Shown here: piece by piece, positions 1 to 7,435 of the stretch
Numbering within the stretch: position 1 is the first letter of the stretch
How the letters are laid out: each line of letters begins with the position of its first letter
Assembly: GCA_022567855.1 (NCBI GenBank)
Contig: JADFGE010000026.1
Location: 1-14,280, forward strand
Source: Planctomycetota bacterium
GTDB taxonomy: Bacteria; Planctomycetota; Phycisphaerae; Phycisphaerales; SM1A02
Direction: 5' to 3'
DNA length: 14,280 bases
Notes under the pieces: model-generated
Databases searched by the model: none
What the model saw: only the letters and a program-made list of their open reading frames with translations
Told to the model about the DNA's origin: nothing
Position numbers and translations under genes: made by a program

Positions 1-190
1 ACCGAGAGTGAAACATAGATGTCGAGTATGAATCGAACCTCCAGCGGGGATGGAGACCGCCCCAGGCCGCGGGCGTGTCCGGTCGGTCCCGGCGCCGGGC
101 GAACACGGCGGTGCTACGGTTTACGCAGGTAAGAGGCTATCGAGGCCGCGCCTCGGGAGCATTCCCTGCCCGCGGCCGCTGCGGTCATGG

Positions 191-457
191 TCAGCGCCCG
201 GTTGACCGGGGAGGCTCCGTCCTCCAGAACGGCCGCCACGGAGGAGCGCTACCGTCCTCAAGCGCGGCGATGAAGATGCGGTAGCCCAGCTCCGATCTTC
301 GCCTCAGCAAGTCTACCCTTCGCTGCTCGCCCTGGGGCATTAGCCGCGGTAGCTCAAGAAGACGCGCCCTGAGGAAACCGCCATCGCGCTCCAGCCGAAG
401 GGCCTTGATGGCATGTGCGCCGACTTCCATCCCCCAGGCAGCCTTTTGACTAGCCAT
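191..457 (-). pseudogene. PilM-like N-terminal fragment
   Basis: The frame opening at the ATG ending at 457 encodes 88 residues. Its first ~27 residues (MASQKAAWGMEVGAHAIKAL, then RLERDGG) match the actin-like N-terminus of type IV pilus/secretion assembly protein PilM, where the pattern AWGxxxGxxAxKAxxLxRDG is characteristic. PilM is normally about 350 residues or more. Here the remaining ~60 residues are arginine-rich and I recognise no PilM sequence in them, in the other two frames, or in the DNA running to position 1. No pilN/pilO-like genes are visible. A GGAG lies about 11 nt before the ATG. The ORF also extends upstream to 541, but that part shows nothing familiar. I infer a decayed or truncated duplicate; a genuine small protein is the alternative. 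The resemblance is from memory of the family. Confidence 0.4.
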
Positions 458-677
458 GTGCTCTAGATCTCCATGAAAAGAAACCTGCGGACCGGACGTT
501 CTCCACCACCATCCAGTCGCGGGCGCTGGGAGGCGGTCCACCCACCGCTCCGAACGGATCGATCATAACCGAAGCACCCCCGTCCGGGACACCCAAAAGG
601 GCGGGAACCGGCGGAGATGGCGGGCCGGCTGACGTGGCGAGACCCGGCCGATAGCATGATCGCCGAGGCCACCACGA
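458..677. other. spacer without recognisable gene
   Basis: This stretch lies between the PilM-like fragment (minus strand) and mtaB (plus strand), so it should hold the mtaB promoter. Several frames are open, as expected for GC-rich DNA, but none gives a recognisable protein. I see no convincing -35/-10 pair, tRNA or repeat. The same holds for 1-190 at the window edge. Confidence 0.4.
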
Positions 678-2186
678 ATGAAGTACCGACTCACGACGCT
701 GGGCTGCCGCGTCAACCACGCCGAGGCACGGGAGCTGGAGAGCCTGCTGGCCGAGCGGGGGCTGGAGCGGGCCGAACCGGGGCAGTGGGCCGAGGTTGAG
801 GTCATCCATAGCTGTAGCGTGACCAACACCGCCGCGGCCAAGAGTCGCCACGCGCTTCGGCGCGCCTTGAAACGCCAATCCAATAGAGCTCAGCACGCTC
901 AGGATGATCACTTGCACGACCCCAGGTACGACGGTCTTGAGCCGATGGTCCTCGTCACCGGCTGTTACGCAGCTACCAACGCTGAGGAAGCGGCTGGTCT
1001 GGCAAACGGCCGCGACCGGGTGATCAGCCACGACACGGAAGACGGCCTCGCCATGCCTGAGCGCTTCGCCCAGCGACTGGACGAATGGCTCGGTCGCCAT
1101 CGCCCACAGGTGCCAATACGCAGGCCTCGGCCAGCTAGTTCCGCCGCGGGGGTTGTCGCGTTGACGGTTGTGCCGCCGCGGAGCACCGCCTCTGCTCACG
1201 TCCGGGCCGAGCTGAAGATCCAGGATGGGTGCGACGCGTGCTGCACCTTCTGCATCATCCCCCAGATTCGTAGGACCCTGCGGTCAAAAACGATCTGCGA
1301 TGCCGTGGCTGAGGCCGGGCAGTTAGTGGAGCTGGGGCACCGCGAGATCGTCCTCACTGGGGTGTTCATCGGGGCGTACGGGCACGAGACGGCCCTGCGC
1401 CGCCGTCAGGCTCGGCCCGGCAGTGAGCCGCTGGCGGAGCTGGTCGACGCCGTCGCTCAGGTTCCGGGTCTGGCGCGGCTACGGCTCAGCTCGATGGAGC
1501 CCGGCGACGTGACGGAGCCGTTACTGGATGCGATGGTCGCCAACGCCCCGGTCGTCGTGCCCCACCTGCACCTGCCGCTGCAATCCGGGTCCGACGTCGT
1601 GCTCCGCCGAATGAACCGCCAGTACCGCATCGGCGCGTACCTCGAAATGATCGACCGAGTCAACGGCGCGATGACGAACGACGGGCTTGGACCCGCTATC
1701 ACAACCGACATCATCTGCGGCTTCCCCGGCGAAACCGAGGCGGACTTTGCCCAAACGCTCCAGGTTGCGCAGGGCGTCGGCTACCTCCACATGCACGTGT
1801 TTCCCTTCAGTCCCAAGCGCGGGACCGCCGCCGCCAGATGGACCGATTCATTCGTCGATGCGCCAACCACCAAATCGCGCGTGCGACGGCTGATCGATAT
1901 GGAAAACGATCCCACAGATGGATTGTCGATCCGCTATCGCCGACGGCTCCTTGGCCGCACTGTCCGCGTGATTGTCGAGCAGCGCGACCGCGACGATCCG
2001 AACCTGGCCACGGGGCGGTGCGATCACTACGCGCTGATCCACGTCCCGACCGATCGCCCGCGCGGATCGGTCGTTCAGGTCAAGGTCACCGACGTCACTG
2101 CGACCCGCACGATGGGCGAGTTGGCCTGCACTGACGTCACACTGCCGGTGCTTGAAGTACACTCACCGGCACGTGAGCAGTCATGA
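678..2186 (+). CDS. mtaB: tRNA t6A37 methylthiotransferase MtaB
   Basis: Radical-SAM enzyme that converts t6A at position 37 of ANN-decoding tRNAs to ms2t6A, using two iron-sulfur clusters in the cytoplasm. The N-terminal UPF0004 domain carries the three expected cysteines: C10 (LGCRVN), C46 (HSCSVT) and C96 (VTGCYA). The radical-SAM CxxxCxxC triad is C185, C189, C192 (CDACCTFCIIP). Family motifs HLHLPLQSGSD, MNRQYR and DIICGFPGETEADF follow, then HVFPFSPKRGTAA and a TRAM-like C-terminal region (~430-495). SCSVT and the GCRVN start favour MtaB over MiaB or RimO. At 502 residues it is longer than the usual ~430; the extra length sits around residues 66-89 and 120-165, with no catalytic motif lost. 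The ATG at 678 begins just before the GCRVN strand, and a GAGG lies ~9 nt upstream. The stop overlaps the next start (ATGA), so the two genes are probably co-transcribed. Confidence 0.95.
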   Translation: MKYRLTTLGCRVNHAEARELESLLAERGLERAEPGQWAEVEVIHSCSVTNTAAAKSRHALRRALKRQSNRAQHAQDDHLHDPRYDGLEPMVLVTGCYAATNAEEAAGLANGRDRVISHDTEDGLAMPERFAQRLDEWLGRHRPQVPIRRPRPASSAAGVVALTVVPPRSTASAHVRAELKIQDGCDACCTFCIIPQIRRTLRSKTICDAVAEAGQLVELGHREIVLTGVFIGAYGHETALRRRQARPGSEPLAELVDAVAQVPGLARLRLSSMEPGDVTEPLLDAMVANAPVVVPHLHLPLQSGSDVVLRRMNRQYRIGAYLEMIDRVNGAMTNDGLGPAITTDIICGFPGETEADFAQTLQVAQGVGYLHMHVFPFSPKRGTAAARWTDSFVDAPTTKSRVRRLIDMENDPTDGLSIRYRRRLLGRTVRVIVEQRDRDDPNLATGRCDHYALIHVPTDRPRGSVVQVKVTDVTATRTMGELACTDVTLPVLEVHSPAREQS

Positions 2187-3403
2187 CCGAACCACCGGAT
2201 AAATCACGGTCCCCAGGCTCCGCCGACCTCGACGCGAAGCTCCAAGCGGAGATCGAGGCGGCGCTGGGCGATATGAGCTTCGAGGACATGCTCGACATGG
2301 CGGAACGTCCTCGGCCCGACGCGAGCCACCAGCCGCTCGAACTCAAGACGGGCGTCATCGTCTCCATCCACCGCGGTGATGTGTTCGTCGAGTTCGGCCC
2401 GAAGTCCCAAGGCGTCTGCCCGCTCAACCAATTCGAGACTCCCCCGACCGTCGGCCAAAAGCTGCCGTTCGTCATCGACCGCTTCGATGCCAAGGATGGG
2501 ATACTGATCCTCTCGCGCGAGGGGGCGGTGCGTAAAGCCGCGTATGACTCGATGGCCGTCGGCCAAGTTATCGAAGCGCGCTGCACCGGCACCAACAAGG
2601 GCGGGCTGGAGATGGAGGTCGCCCAACACAAAGCCTTCATGCCGGCCGGCCAGGTCGATCTGCGCCACATCGACGATCTTTCCGTCTTCGTCGGCGAGAA
2701 GATGCCCTGCGAGATCATCGAGCTGGACCGCAATCGCGGGCGCATCATTCTCAGTCGCCGCTCGACCCTTCAAGCGGAGCGCACGCGCTTGGGTGAGAAA
2801 CTTCTGGAGGAACTCAAGGAAGGCGAACAACGATCGGCGGTCATCACCGCCCTCCAACCCTACGGCGCGTTCGCCGACCTCGGCGGAATGGACGGGCTCA
2901 TCCACATCTCCGATCTTGCCTACCAACGCCTCAAGCATCCCTCCGAAGTCGTCAAGGAAGGCCAACAGGTCACCGTCCAGATTCTCAAGATTGATCGCGA
3001 GCACGATCCGCCCCGCATCGGCTTGGGCATGAAGCAATGCCTGGCCGACCCGTACGACGCGAAGGTCGCTGACATCTCAGCCGGCGACACCGTCACCGGC
3101 CGAGTCACTCGCATCATGCCGTACGGCGCGTTCGTCGAGCTTGCCCCCGGCGTTGAAGGGCTCCTGCACATTTCGCAGTTGGCCGGTAACCGCGTCAACA
3201 AAGTCTCCCAAATCGTCAAGCCCGACGAGATCATCACCCTCAAGGTGCTCGACGTTGATGCCAAGACGCGCCGCATCAGTCTTTCACTGCGCGCCGTCAA
3301 GCTCGAACAGGAAGCCGAGGTGCTCAAGCCCGACGATCCGGCCATCCGCAAGCTCAAAGCGAAGTTCGGCGCGGGCCCCCCGCTCAAAGGGGGAATTGGG
3401 TAG
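2183..3403 (+). CDS. S1 RNA-binding protein, ribosomal protein S1-like
   Basis: A 406-residue protein built of four S1 (OB-fold) domains at about residues 55-121, 127-194, 214-286 and 301-374. Domains 3 and 4 are the most canonical, with YGAFADLGGMDGLIHISDL and YGAFVELAPGVEGLLHISQL followed by the usual V..G..V.....D....RI.LS pattern. The acidic N-terminus (~1-50) is not an S1 domain. Ribosomal protein S1 binds mRNA on the 30S subunit and helps initiation on leaders with weak Shine-Dalgarno sites; E. coli S1 has six domains, and four-domain forms occur in other phyla. Whether this is the cell's main S1 or a paralogue such as a Tex/RNase-associated S1 protein cannot be settled here. Its ATG overlaps the mtaB stop by 4 nt, indicating translational coupling. 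No intrinsic terminator follows; the next bases are tandem repeats. Confidence 0.9.
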   Translation: MTEPPDKSRSPGSADLDAKLQAEIEAALGDMSFEDMLDMAERPRPDASHQPLELKTGVIVSIHRGDVFVEFGPKSQGVCPLNQFETPPTVGQKLPFVIDRFDAKDGILILSREGAVRKAAYDSMAVGQVIEARCTGTNKGGLEMEVAQHKAFMPAGQVDLRHIDDLSVFVGEKMPCEIIELDRNRGRIILSRRSTLQAERTRLGEKLLEELKEGEQRSAVITALQPYGAFADLGGMDGLIHISDLAYQRLKHPSEVVKEGQQVTVQILKIDREHDPPRIGLGMKQCLADPYDAKVADISAGDTVTGRVTRIMPYGAFVELAPGVEGLLHISQLAGNRVNKVSQIVKPDEIITLKVLDVDAKTRRISLSLRAVKLEQEAEVLKPDDPAIRKLKAKFGAGPPLKGGIG

Positions 3404-3408
3404 AGGAA

Positions 3409-3448
3409 GGCATCAAGGCATCGAGGCATCGAGGCATCAAGGCATCAA
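3409..3448. repeat. 8-bp tandem repeat, five units
   Basis: Five consecutive copies of GGCATCRA run without a break (GGCATCAA, GGCATCGA twice, GGCATCAA twice), beginning 6 nt after the S1 gene stop. Units differ only at position 7. It is a simple sequence repeat, not a CRISPR, because there are no spacers. Confidence 0.9.
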
Positions 3449-3475
3449 GGGTAAGAAGGTTGTGAGCGAGAATCG

Positions 3476-3567
3476 GGTGCCACTGACAGCGACCGAAGGG
3501 AGTCGTCAGTGTCTACCGTCAATACGCAACCGGCACGCATCCCGGCGCGCCGGGATGCGTGGCACCC
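3476..3567. repeat. nested palindromic repeat (REP/MITE-like)
   Basis: Three nested inverted repeats are visible. The outer arms are GGGTGCCAC (3476-3484) and GTGGCACCC (3559-3567). Inside lie CACTGAC (3481-3487) with GTCAGTG (3505-3511), and a perfect 28-bp palindrome at 3534-3561 centred on GGCGCGCC. The outer arms overlap the inner ones, so alternative folds compete. It lies between the convergent S1-protein and zinc-ribbon membrane-protein genes and encodes no obvious protein. A dispersed non-coding repeat is more likely than a terminator, as no T-run follows. Confidence 0.75.
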
Positions 3568-3620
3568 GGCATCGGGCGCCATCTGATCCACTGCAAAGCC
3601 GGCGATGTCATCGCCGGGCA

Positions 3621-4274
3621 TTACGAACTTTGCGCCCCACACTCCGAACACACGCCCCCGCCCCCGGAATTAACCCCGGACGTTCCGCGCAGGTCGTAGC
3701 CGCAGTTGATGCACCGCCCGCGCTTACGGCGGATAGAACGACGAATGATCCCGGGCAGCAGAATCAGGACACACCAACCGAAGGTATAGACGGAAGTATT
3801 GACGGCGAAGCCCCTCCAGAGAATCGCCTTGGGCATGGGCTGACCAGCAATAGTCCAGCCGTTGTGTTCCGCCGAGACGAATCTCGCGAAGGGTGCGCTG
3901 AGTAATTCGTGCAATTCGTAGGAGGCTTCAATCGCAGCAATTCGGCGAGGCCAACCGATCTCGGTTCGCCAGACACTGTATCTGACTATGTTGGTACGGC
4001 CAGCCGCGGGTGCGTTAACGGAATTGCTCAACGCCGCAACATCGATGCCGACTCCTCGATATATTCCATGATCATGCGACGGTTCCTGCGGCCACCACTT
4101 CCGCGCATTGCGACGCCATAGAGTCCGACTATCGTCGATAGTGTTCTCTTGAAATATCATCCCGATGACCATGGGCTCGAACGGCGTTCGATACCAAATG
4201 ACCCACGCCACAGCGACGTTGAGGACCGCACCGAGGAGGAGGAACACTGCGAGCTTGGCGATCCGGCGGTTCAT
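3621..4274 (-). CDS. membrane protein with C-terminal zinc ribbon
   Basis: The 217-residue product has a hydrophobic segment at about 7-27 after a short basic N-terminus, a ~130-residue soluble region, a second hydrophobic segment at about 160-178, and a basic stretch (RRSIRRKRGR) leading to a zinc ribbon. The ribbon cysteines are C188, C191, C209 and C212 in CINCGYDLRGT...CSECG. The arrangement TM, extracytoplasmic loop, TM, then GYDLRGT zinc ribbon is a recurrent architecture of uncharacterised planctomycete proteins, which supports the phylum guess. By the positive-inside rule the ribbon should be cytoplasmic. No function is known to me; protein or nucleic-acid binding by the ribbon would be speculation. 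No Shine-Dalgarno precedes the ATG. It converges on the S1-protein gene and is separated from the upstream minus-strand gene by a repeat-rich 176-bp spacer. Confidence 0.8.
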   Translation of the reverse strand: MNRRIAKLAVFLLLGAVLNVAVAWVIWYRTPFEPMVIGMIFQENTIDDSRTLWRRNARKWWPQEPSHDHGIYRGVGIDVAALSNSVNAPAAGRTNIVRYSVWRTEIGWPRRIAAIEASYELHELLSAPFARFVSAEHNGWTIAGQPMPKAILWRGFAVNTSVYTFGWCVLILLPGIIRRSIRRKRGRCINCGYDLRGTSGVNSGGGGVCSECGAQSS

Positions 4275-4306
4275 GACAATAAAGGATATTCATTCCATTA
4301 GAAGAT

Positions 4307-4448
4307 CGCCGCGTGGCCGCGACGGCTAAACGGTGCGGTTCAGCGCCGCGGCGTGGGTTTAGCCCCGCCGGCTACGGCGGGCCGTGCGCCAAATGCCGCA
4401 AGTCAGCGCCAGCCCGCTACCGACGCCGCGTGGCCGCGACGGCTAAAC
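4307..4448. repeat. composite repeat: 25-bp direct copies with hairpins
   Basis: A 25-bp sequence containing CGTGGCCGCGACGGCTAAAC occurs identically at 4307-4331 and 4424-4448. Its GGCTAAAC end (4324-4331) has an inverted match GTTTAGCC at 4357-4364. Directly after is a perfect 7-bp stem CCCGCCG/CGGCGGG with a GCTA loop (4364-4381). The whole lies between the two minus-strand genes, in the place where a promoter for the zinc-ribbon protein gene would be expected. The second direct copy ends 2 nt before the stop-codon end of the neighbouring gene. Confidence 0.75.
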
Positions 4449-4450
4449 CC

Positions 4451-5038
4451 TCACTTCAACCGTTCGCGCAGCTCGCCGAGCGTCGCCGTTTCGATCGCGT
4501 GACCTTTGAAGAGATCAACCTGCGCGTCGGTGAACATCTCCGGCAAACAACGTGTCAGCACAATCTCGATGCCTTCGTCCACAAAGCGCAGCCGATCGAG
4601 CCGACCCGATTTGGTCTGGGCGGTCTCGAACGCTGGTTCGTCGTAGTCGAAATCGGCCAGCACTTGGGCGATCTCTCCAATTGATGATTTGGTGTAGATG
4701 CGAATGTGGATCGTGACGCCCGCGTCGATCTGACCTTTGGCGGCCCGGCCGACGAGCAGCGTCGGCGCATCGGGCATGCCCTGCTGAAGCACGGTCATCA
4801 ATTGCTCAGCGATCTCCCAGACATTACGAACCGACTCCGCGTAGCCCTCATCCCCCATCGCCTGCATGGACATGGCCTGGGCGTGTTGGCGGACTCGCCC
4901 CGCGCCCGGCATTGGCGCATCGTGGCAACCCAGTGCATGGGCCGCAGCGCGAATGGCGGCGTCAATGGACTCGGCCTGCCCGGTCTCGATCAATCGAGCC
5001 GCCTCACGGGCAATCTGGTCTGTGCGGGGATCGGTCAT
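4451..5038 (-). CDS. conserved hypothetical protein (possible nucleotidyltransferase-like fold)
   Basis: A 195-residue soluble protein. Residues 1-40 form a helical region (IAREAARLIETG...IDAAIRAAAHALG) like those that open several UPF nucleotidyltransferase-like proteins. A central helical part (45-86) precedes LLVGRAAKG (94-102), an IHIRIYTKSS strand (110-119), RLDRLRFVDEGIEIVLTRC (146-164) and a closing VDLFKGHAIETATLGELRE. The order resembles proteins where an N-terminal helical domain leads to a diverged nucleotidyltransferase core, but I see no canonical GS...DxD catalytic motif, so activity is doubtful and the relation is inference. No signal peptide or membrane segment. Codon use matches its neighbours and the frame is long and unbroken, supporting a real gene. 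It is divergent from pdxA, sharing a 278-bp spacer. Confidence 0.65.
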   Translation of the reverse strand: MTDPRTDQIAREAARLIETGQAESIDAAIRAAAHALGCHDAPMPGAGRVRQHAQAMSMQAMGDEGYAESVRNVWEIAEQLMTVLQQGMPDAPTLLVGRAAKGQIDAGVTIHIRIYTKSSIGEIAQVLADFDYDEPAFETAQTKSGRLDRLRFVDEGIEIVLTRCLPEMFTDAQVDLFKGHAIETATLGELRERLK

Positions 5039-5316
5039 CCAACAGCTCGGTCAACCGGCCGAGGCATCGTATTCAGACCACGAGGCCGGCTCGACCAACC
5101 GCGATCCGATTGAGTGAGTCGCCCAAACAAGCCGACGGTGCGCCGATACTTGGCATTACGCTGCCGGTCCAGCGTTTGAACGCGCTTCTTGAGTGAGGCG
5201 TTGCACAGCAAGAGGCCGCGCTAGCGGCCCGCTGATTCAGGCCGATAACCACATTCACCCGTGGCGGAGCGCCGAGCTGGACGCTCGCATCGGCACGTAA
5301 CTCTCGCTACCATAAG
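5039..5316. promoter_or_regulatory. divergent spacer before pdxA
   Basis: This 278-bp stretch separates the minus-strand hypothetical gene from pdxA and must hold promoters for both directions if each is transcribed on its own. I could not identify a convincing -35/-10 pair, riboswitch or operator, and short frames inside it look like chance. Confidence 0.3.
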
Positions 5317-6402
5317 GTGATGGCGAACGCGCCTAACAATGTGAACCGTCCCACGATCGGCATCACCATGGGTGATCCGTCGGGGATCGGACCCGAGGTG
5401 ATCGTCAAGGCGCTGTCCGATCCGCACTTGCGGCGAAAAGCCCGGTTCGTCATCTACGGCCTCAACGAACTGCTGGCCTACGCGGCCGACCAGCTCGAAT
5501 ACGATCCATATTGGTACCGCGTACAGCACGACTCCAATCGCACGAACAAGCTGATCACCGAGAACGTGGTCGTGCTCGATTTCGACGAGTACGACGGGTT
5601 CATTCAGTCGCCGCGCGGGCCCTCCAAGGCCGGCGGGATCGCGTCCAAGTCGTTTGTCGAAGAAGCGATCATCGATGCGACTCGACCGCCCGATCATCCG
5701 CGTCACATCGATGCGATAGTCACGGGTCCGATCTGTAAGGAAGCCTGGCATCTGGCCGGGTTCAACTGGCCGGGGCATACCGAGCTGCTGGCCTATCGCA
5801 CCAAAGCCAAGCGGCACGCCATGATGTTCGTCTCACCTCGGCTTCGCGTCGTGCTCGCCACCACGCACTTGCCGCTGATGGATGTCCGCAACGTGCTGAC
5901 GATCGGCAAGGTGTTCGATCCCATCGATCTGGGACATGAAGCATGCCAGCAGTTGGGGATCGAAGTGCCGAGGATCGCAGTGACGGGCCTGAACCCACAC
6001 GCGGGCGAAGGCGGGCACTTCGGCGACGAAGAAACAAGGATCATTACCCCAGCGATCGAGGTCGCCCGGGAAGCAGAGATCAATGTGCAAGGCCCCTTCC
6101 CCGCCGACACCGTCTTCGTGGCCGCGGCCTCCGGCGAGTACGATCTCGTCGTGGCGATGTATCACGATCAGGGTCTTATCCCTGTCAAACTGCTGGGGTG
6201 GGACCAGGCGGTGAACTGGACGTTGGGCCTGCCGATTATCCGCACCAGCCCCGACCACGGCACCGCTTTTGACATCGCCGGGAAGAACAAGGCAAGCGCA
6301 GGATCGATAACCGCCGCGGTCGAATTCGCGATCCAACTGGCGTCGAATCAACGCGCAGCCCACGCCGGCGCCCCAAGTCAGCGCCGCGAACCGGCAGCGT
6401 GA
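5317..6402 (+). CDS. pdxA: 4-hydroxythreonine-4-phosphate dehydrogenase PdxA
   Basis: NAD(P)-dependent oxidation of 4-phosphooxy-threonine in the DXP-dependent pathway to pyridoxal 5'-phosphate, in the cytoplasm as a homodimer. Diagnostic motifs are ITMGDPSGIGPEVIVKAL near the N-terminus, TGPICKEA and PGHTELLA with metal ligand H154, GLNPHAGEGG with H228, GPFPADTVF, and MYHDQGLIPVKLLGW with H283, then RTSPDHGTAFDIAGKN. All three histidines that bind the divalent metal are present. Length (~361 residues) is slightly above the usual ~330 because of a longer N-terminus and an Ala/Arg-rich tail. The start is ambiguous: GTG at 5317 is followed directly by ATG at 5320, and no strong Shine-Dalgarno selects between them. 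It stands alone on the plus strand, with a REP-like repeat 28 bp after the stop. Confidence 0.96.
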   Translation: MMANAPNNVNRPTIGITMGDPSGIGPEVIVKALSDPHLRRKARFVIYGLNELLAYAADQLEYDPYWYRVQHDSNRTNKLITENVVVLDFDEYDGFIQSPRGPSKAGGIASKSFVEEAIIDATRPPDHPRHIDAIVTGPICKEAWHLAGFNWPGHTELLAYRTKAKRHAMMFVSPRLRVVLATTHLPLMDVRNVLTIGKVFDPIDLGHEACQQLGIEVPRIAVTGLNPHAGEGGHFGDEETRIITPAIEVAREAEINVQGPFPADTVFVAAASGEYDLVVAMYHDQGLIPVKLLGWDQAVNWTLGLPIIRTSPDHGTAFDIAGKNKASAGSITAAVEFAIQLASNQRAAHAGAPSQRREPAA

Positions 6403-6430
6403 GAAGGTGCTGAGTCTTCGGTAGACGACA

Positions 6431-6460
6431 ATCCGCGGGTTGCCACCGCGCGGCTATCGC
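6431..6460 (+). repeat. REP-like repeat, copy A
   Basis: A 30-bp element with core GCGGGTTGCCACCGCGC, identical over all 30 bases to the copy at 8967-8996. The core can fold into a small imperfect hairpin (GCGG/CCGC arms with one bulge). A partial inverted relative, sharing the 13-mer CCCAATAGCTGCG with the edge of the copy at 8411-8436, lies at 6488-6500, so this locus may be a decayed inverted doublet. Confidence 0.85.
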
Positions 6461-6520
6461 CCGCATGTGACGGAGATTGCACTTTGTCCCAATAGCTGCG
6501 GGCGTAGACGGTGCAGGGAA

Positions 6521-6544
6521 GCCCACGGGCTCAAGCCCGTGGGC
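6521..6544. repeat. perfect 10-bp stem hairpin
   Basis: GCCCACGGGC (6521-6530) and GCCCGTGGGC (6535-6544) form a perfect stem around a TCAA loop. It lies between the convergent pdxA and outer-membrane protein genes, 45 bp past the latter's stop. It could limit transcription from both sides, but no T-tract follows on either strand, so a dispersed hairpin repeat is the better reading. Confidence 0.7.
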
Positions 6545-6588
6545 GTCAGTCGAACGAGTATCCGCCGCGCGGGTATTCTTGGCCTCAC

Positions 6589-7401
6589 TCAAAAATGCAA
6601 GCGCAAGCTCAGGCCGAGGATGAAGTCGCGCTCCATTCGCGCATCCAGATCCTGCCAAATTGGTATTTGCACCGTCGCCTCCAATGCCCATTTGCGCGTA
6701 ACATATTGAATCCCGGGCGAGAGGAACAGCTCATGGTCGCCGTTGGTTTCGTAGGAACCATTGAGTTCAAGTACGGCGAACAATGCCGTCAATTTGTCCA
6801 CTGTGTATTGCTCGGGATGCAGGCGATACACATACGCTGCGTCGTACCGTAATTGGTCAGGCGCGGGACCGCCTGCAGTGTTGAATTTCCACAAAAGGGC
6901 CGCATCAAAGCCATGCCGGCCGCGCGATTGCGTGTACACCAACCCCAACAGCGGATCATAAGAGTCGCTGGAGAAGTTGCTGTCTCCGCTGCGAACTTCC
7001 ATGCCGCCCAGGAGGTTCAGCCGCGCGGTGTCGGTCGGCCCCGTATCGATGTGATAGAGCTGATACTTGACGAGTGCGGTCATATCCGCGAACCCTTCGT
7101 CGCGGTGCGTGACGCCTGAGAGGTTGTCATCGATCTTCCGGAACCGATACGGCGCGTTGAAGATCAACGTCAGATCAGGCTCAACGCCGTAGACGATCGT
7201 GGTCGAGAGCTGATATTGCTCGATATCACGATTCGCCATCGCGTTGACAAAATCAGCCTCGAAGTACCGAAGTTGCTGACGAACGATCATCGCCCCCTTC
7301 GCGGGCTGCAAAGCGCTATTGAAGTTGATCGCCTCTTGAGCTGAAACCATCGGCACACAACCAGCCGCGATCACGGCCCCAACAAGGTATTTATGATTCA
7401 T
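6589..7401 (-). CDS. outer-membrane beta-barrel protein (transporter/phenol MetA-like)
   Basis: A 270-residue exported protein. Residues 1-21 are a signal peptide (cleavage likely at VSA-QEA). The mature part alternates polar and aromatic residues in strand-length stretches and ends in ...LGLSLRLHF, with the C-terminal phenylalanine typical of outer-membrane barrels. The pattern of paired strands such as YQLSTTIVYGVEPDLTLIFNAPYRF and the FADMTALVKYQLY segment resembles the MetA-pathway/DUF transporter barrel families; that placement is from memory. An AAAGG lies 8 nt before the ATG. It starts 34 bp downstream of the HMA lipoprotein gene on the same strand and is probably the last gene of that unit. 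Likely role: uptake or efflux across the outer membrane, possibly of a metal, inferred only from its neighbour. Confidence 0.75.
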   Translation of the reverse strand: MNHKYLVGAVIAAGCVPMVSAQEAINFNSALQPAKGAMIVRQQLRYFEADFVNAMANRDIEQYQLSTTIVYGVEPDLTLIFNAPYRFRKIDDNLSGVTHRDEGFADMTALVKYQLYHIDTGPTDTARLNLLGGMEVRSGDSNFSSDSYDPLLGLVYTQSRGRHGFDAALLWKFNTAGGPAPDQLRYDAAYVYRLHPEQYTVDKLTALFAVLELNGSYETNGDHELFLSPGIQYVTRKWALEATVQIPIWQDLDARMERDFILGLSLRLHF

Positions 7402-7435
7402 CGGTGTAACCTTTATATATGCAGGTATTCAAGCG

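Noticed and set aside
20..43. tRNA T-arm-like GGTTCGATTC on the minus strand
   Set aside because: The flanking bases do not pair into a T-stem and no anticodon arm or acceptor stem is found around it.
450..1199. 249-residue open frame on the minus strand
   Set aside because: It lies antisense to mtaB, whose motifs are unmistakable, and has Arg/Pro/Ser-rich shadow composition with no recognisable domain.
2204..3037. 277-residue open frame on the minus strand
   Set aside because: Antisense to the four-domain S1 protein and typical of shadow frames in GC-rich genes.
3409..3448. CRISPR array
   Set aside because: The units are 8 bp and contiguous, without spacers, and no cas genes are present.
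3141..3905. 254-residue open frame on the plus strand
   Set aside because: It starts inside the S1 gene in another frame and runs through the tandem and palindromic repeats into the antisense of the zinc-ribbon gene.
5221..5817. 198-residue open frame on the minus strand
   Set aside because: Mostly antisense to the conserved N-terminal half of pdxA.
6521..6544. Intrinsic terminator
   Set aside because: The stem is perfect, but neither strand has a T-run after it; kept only as a hairpin repeat.
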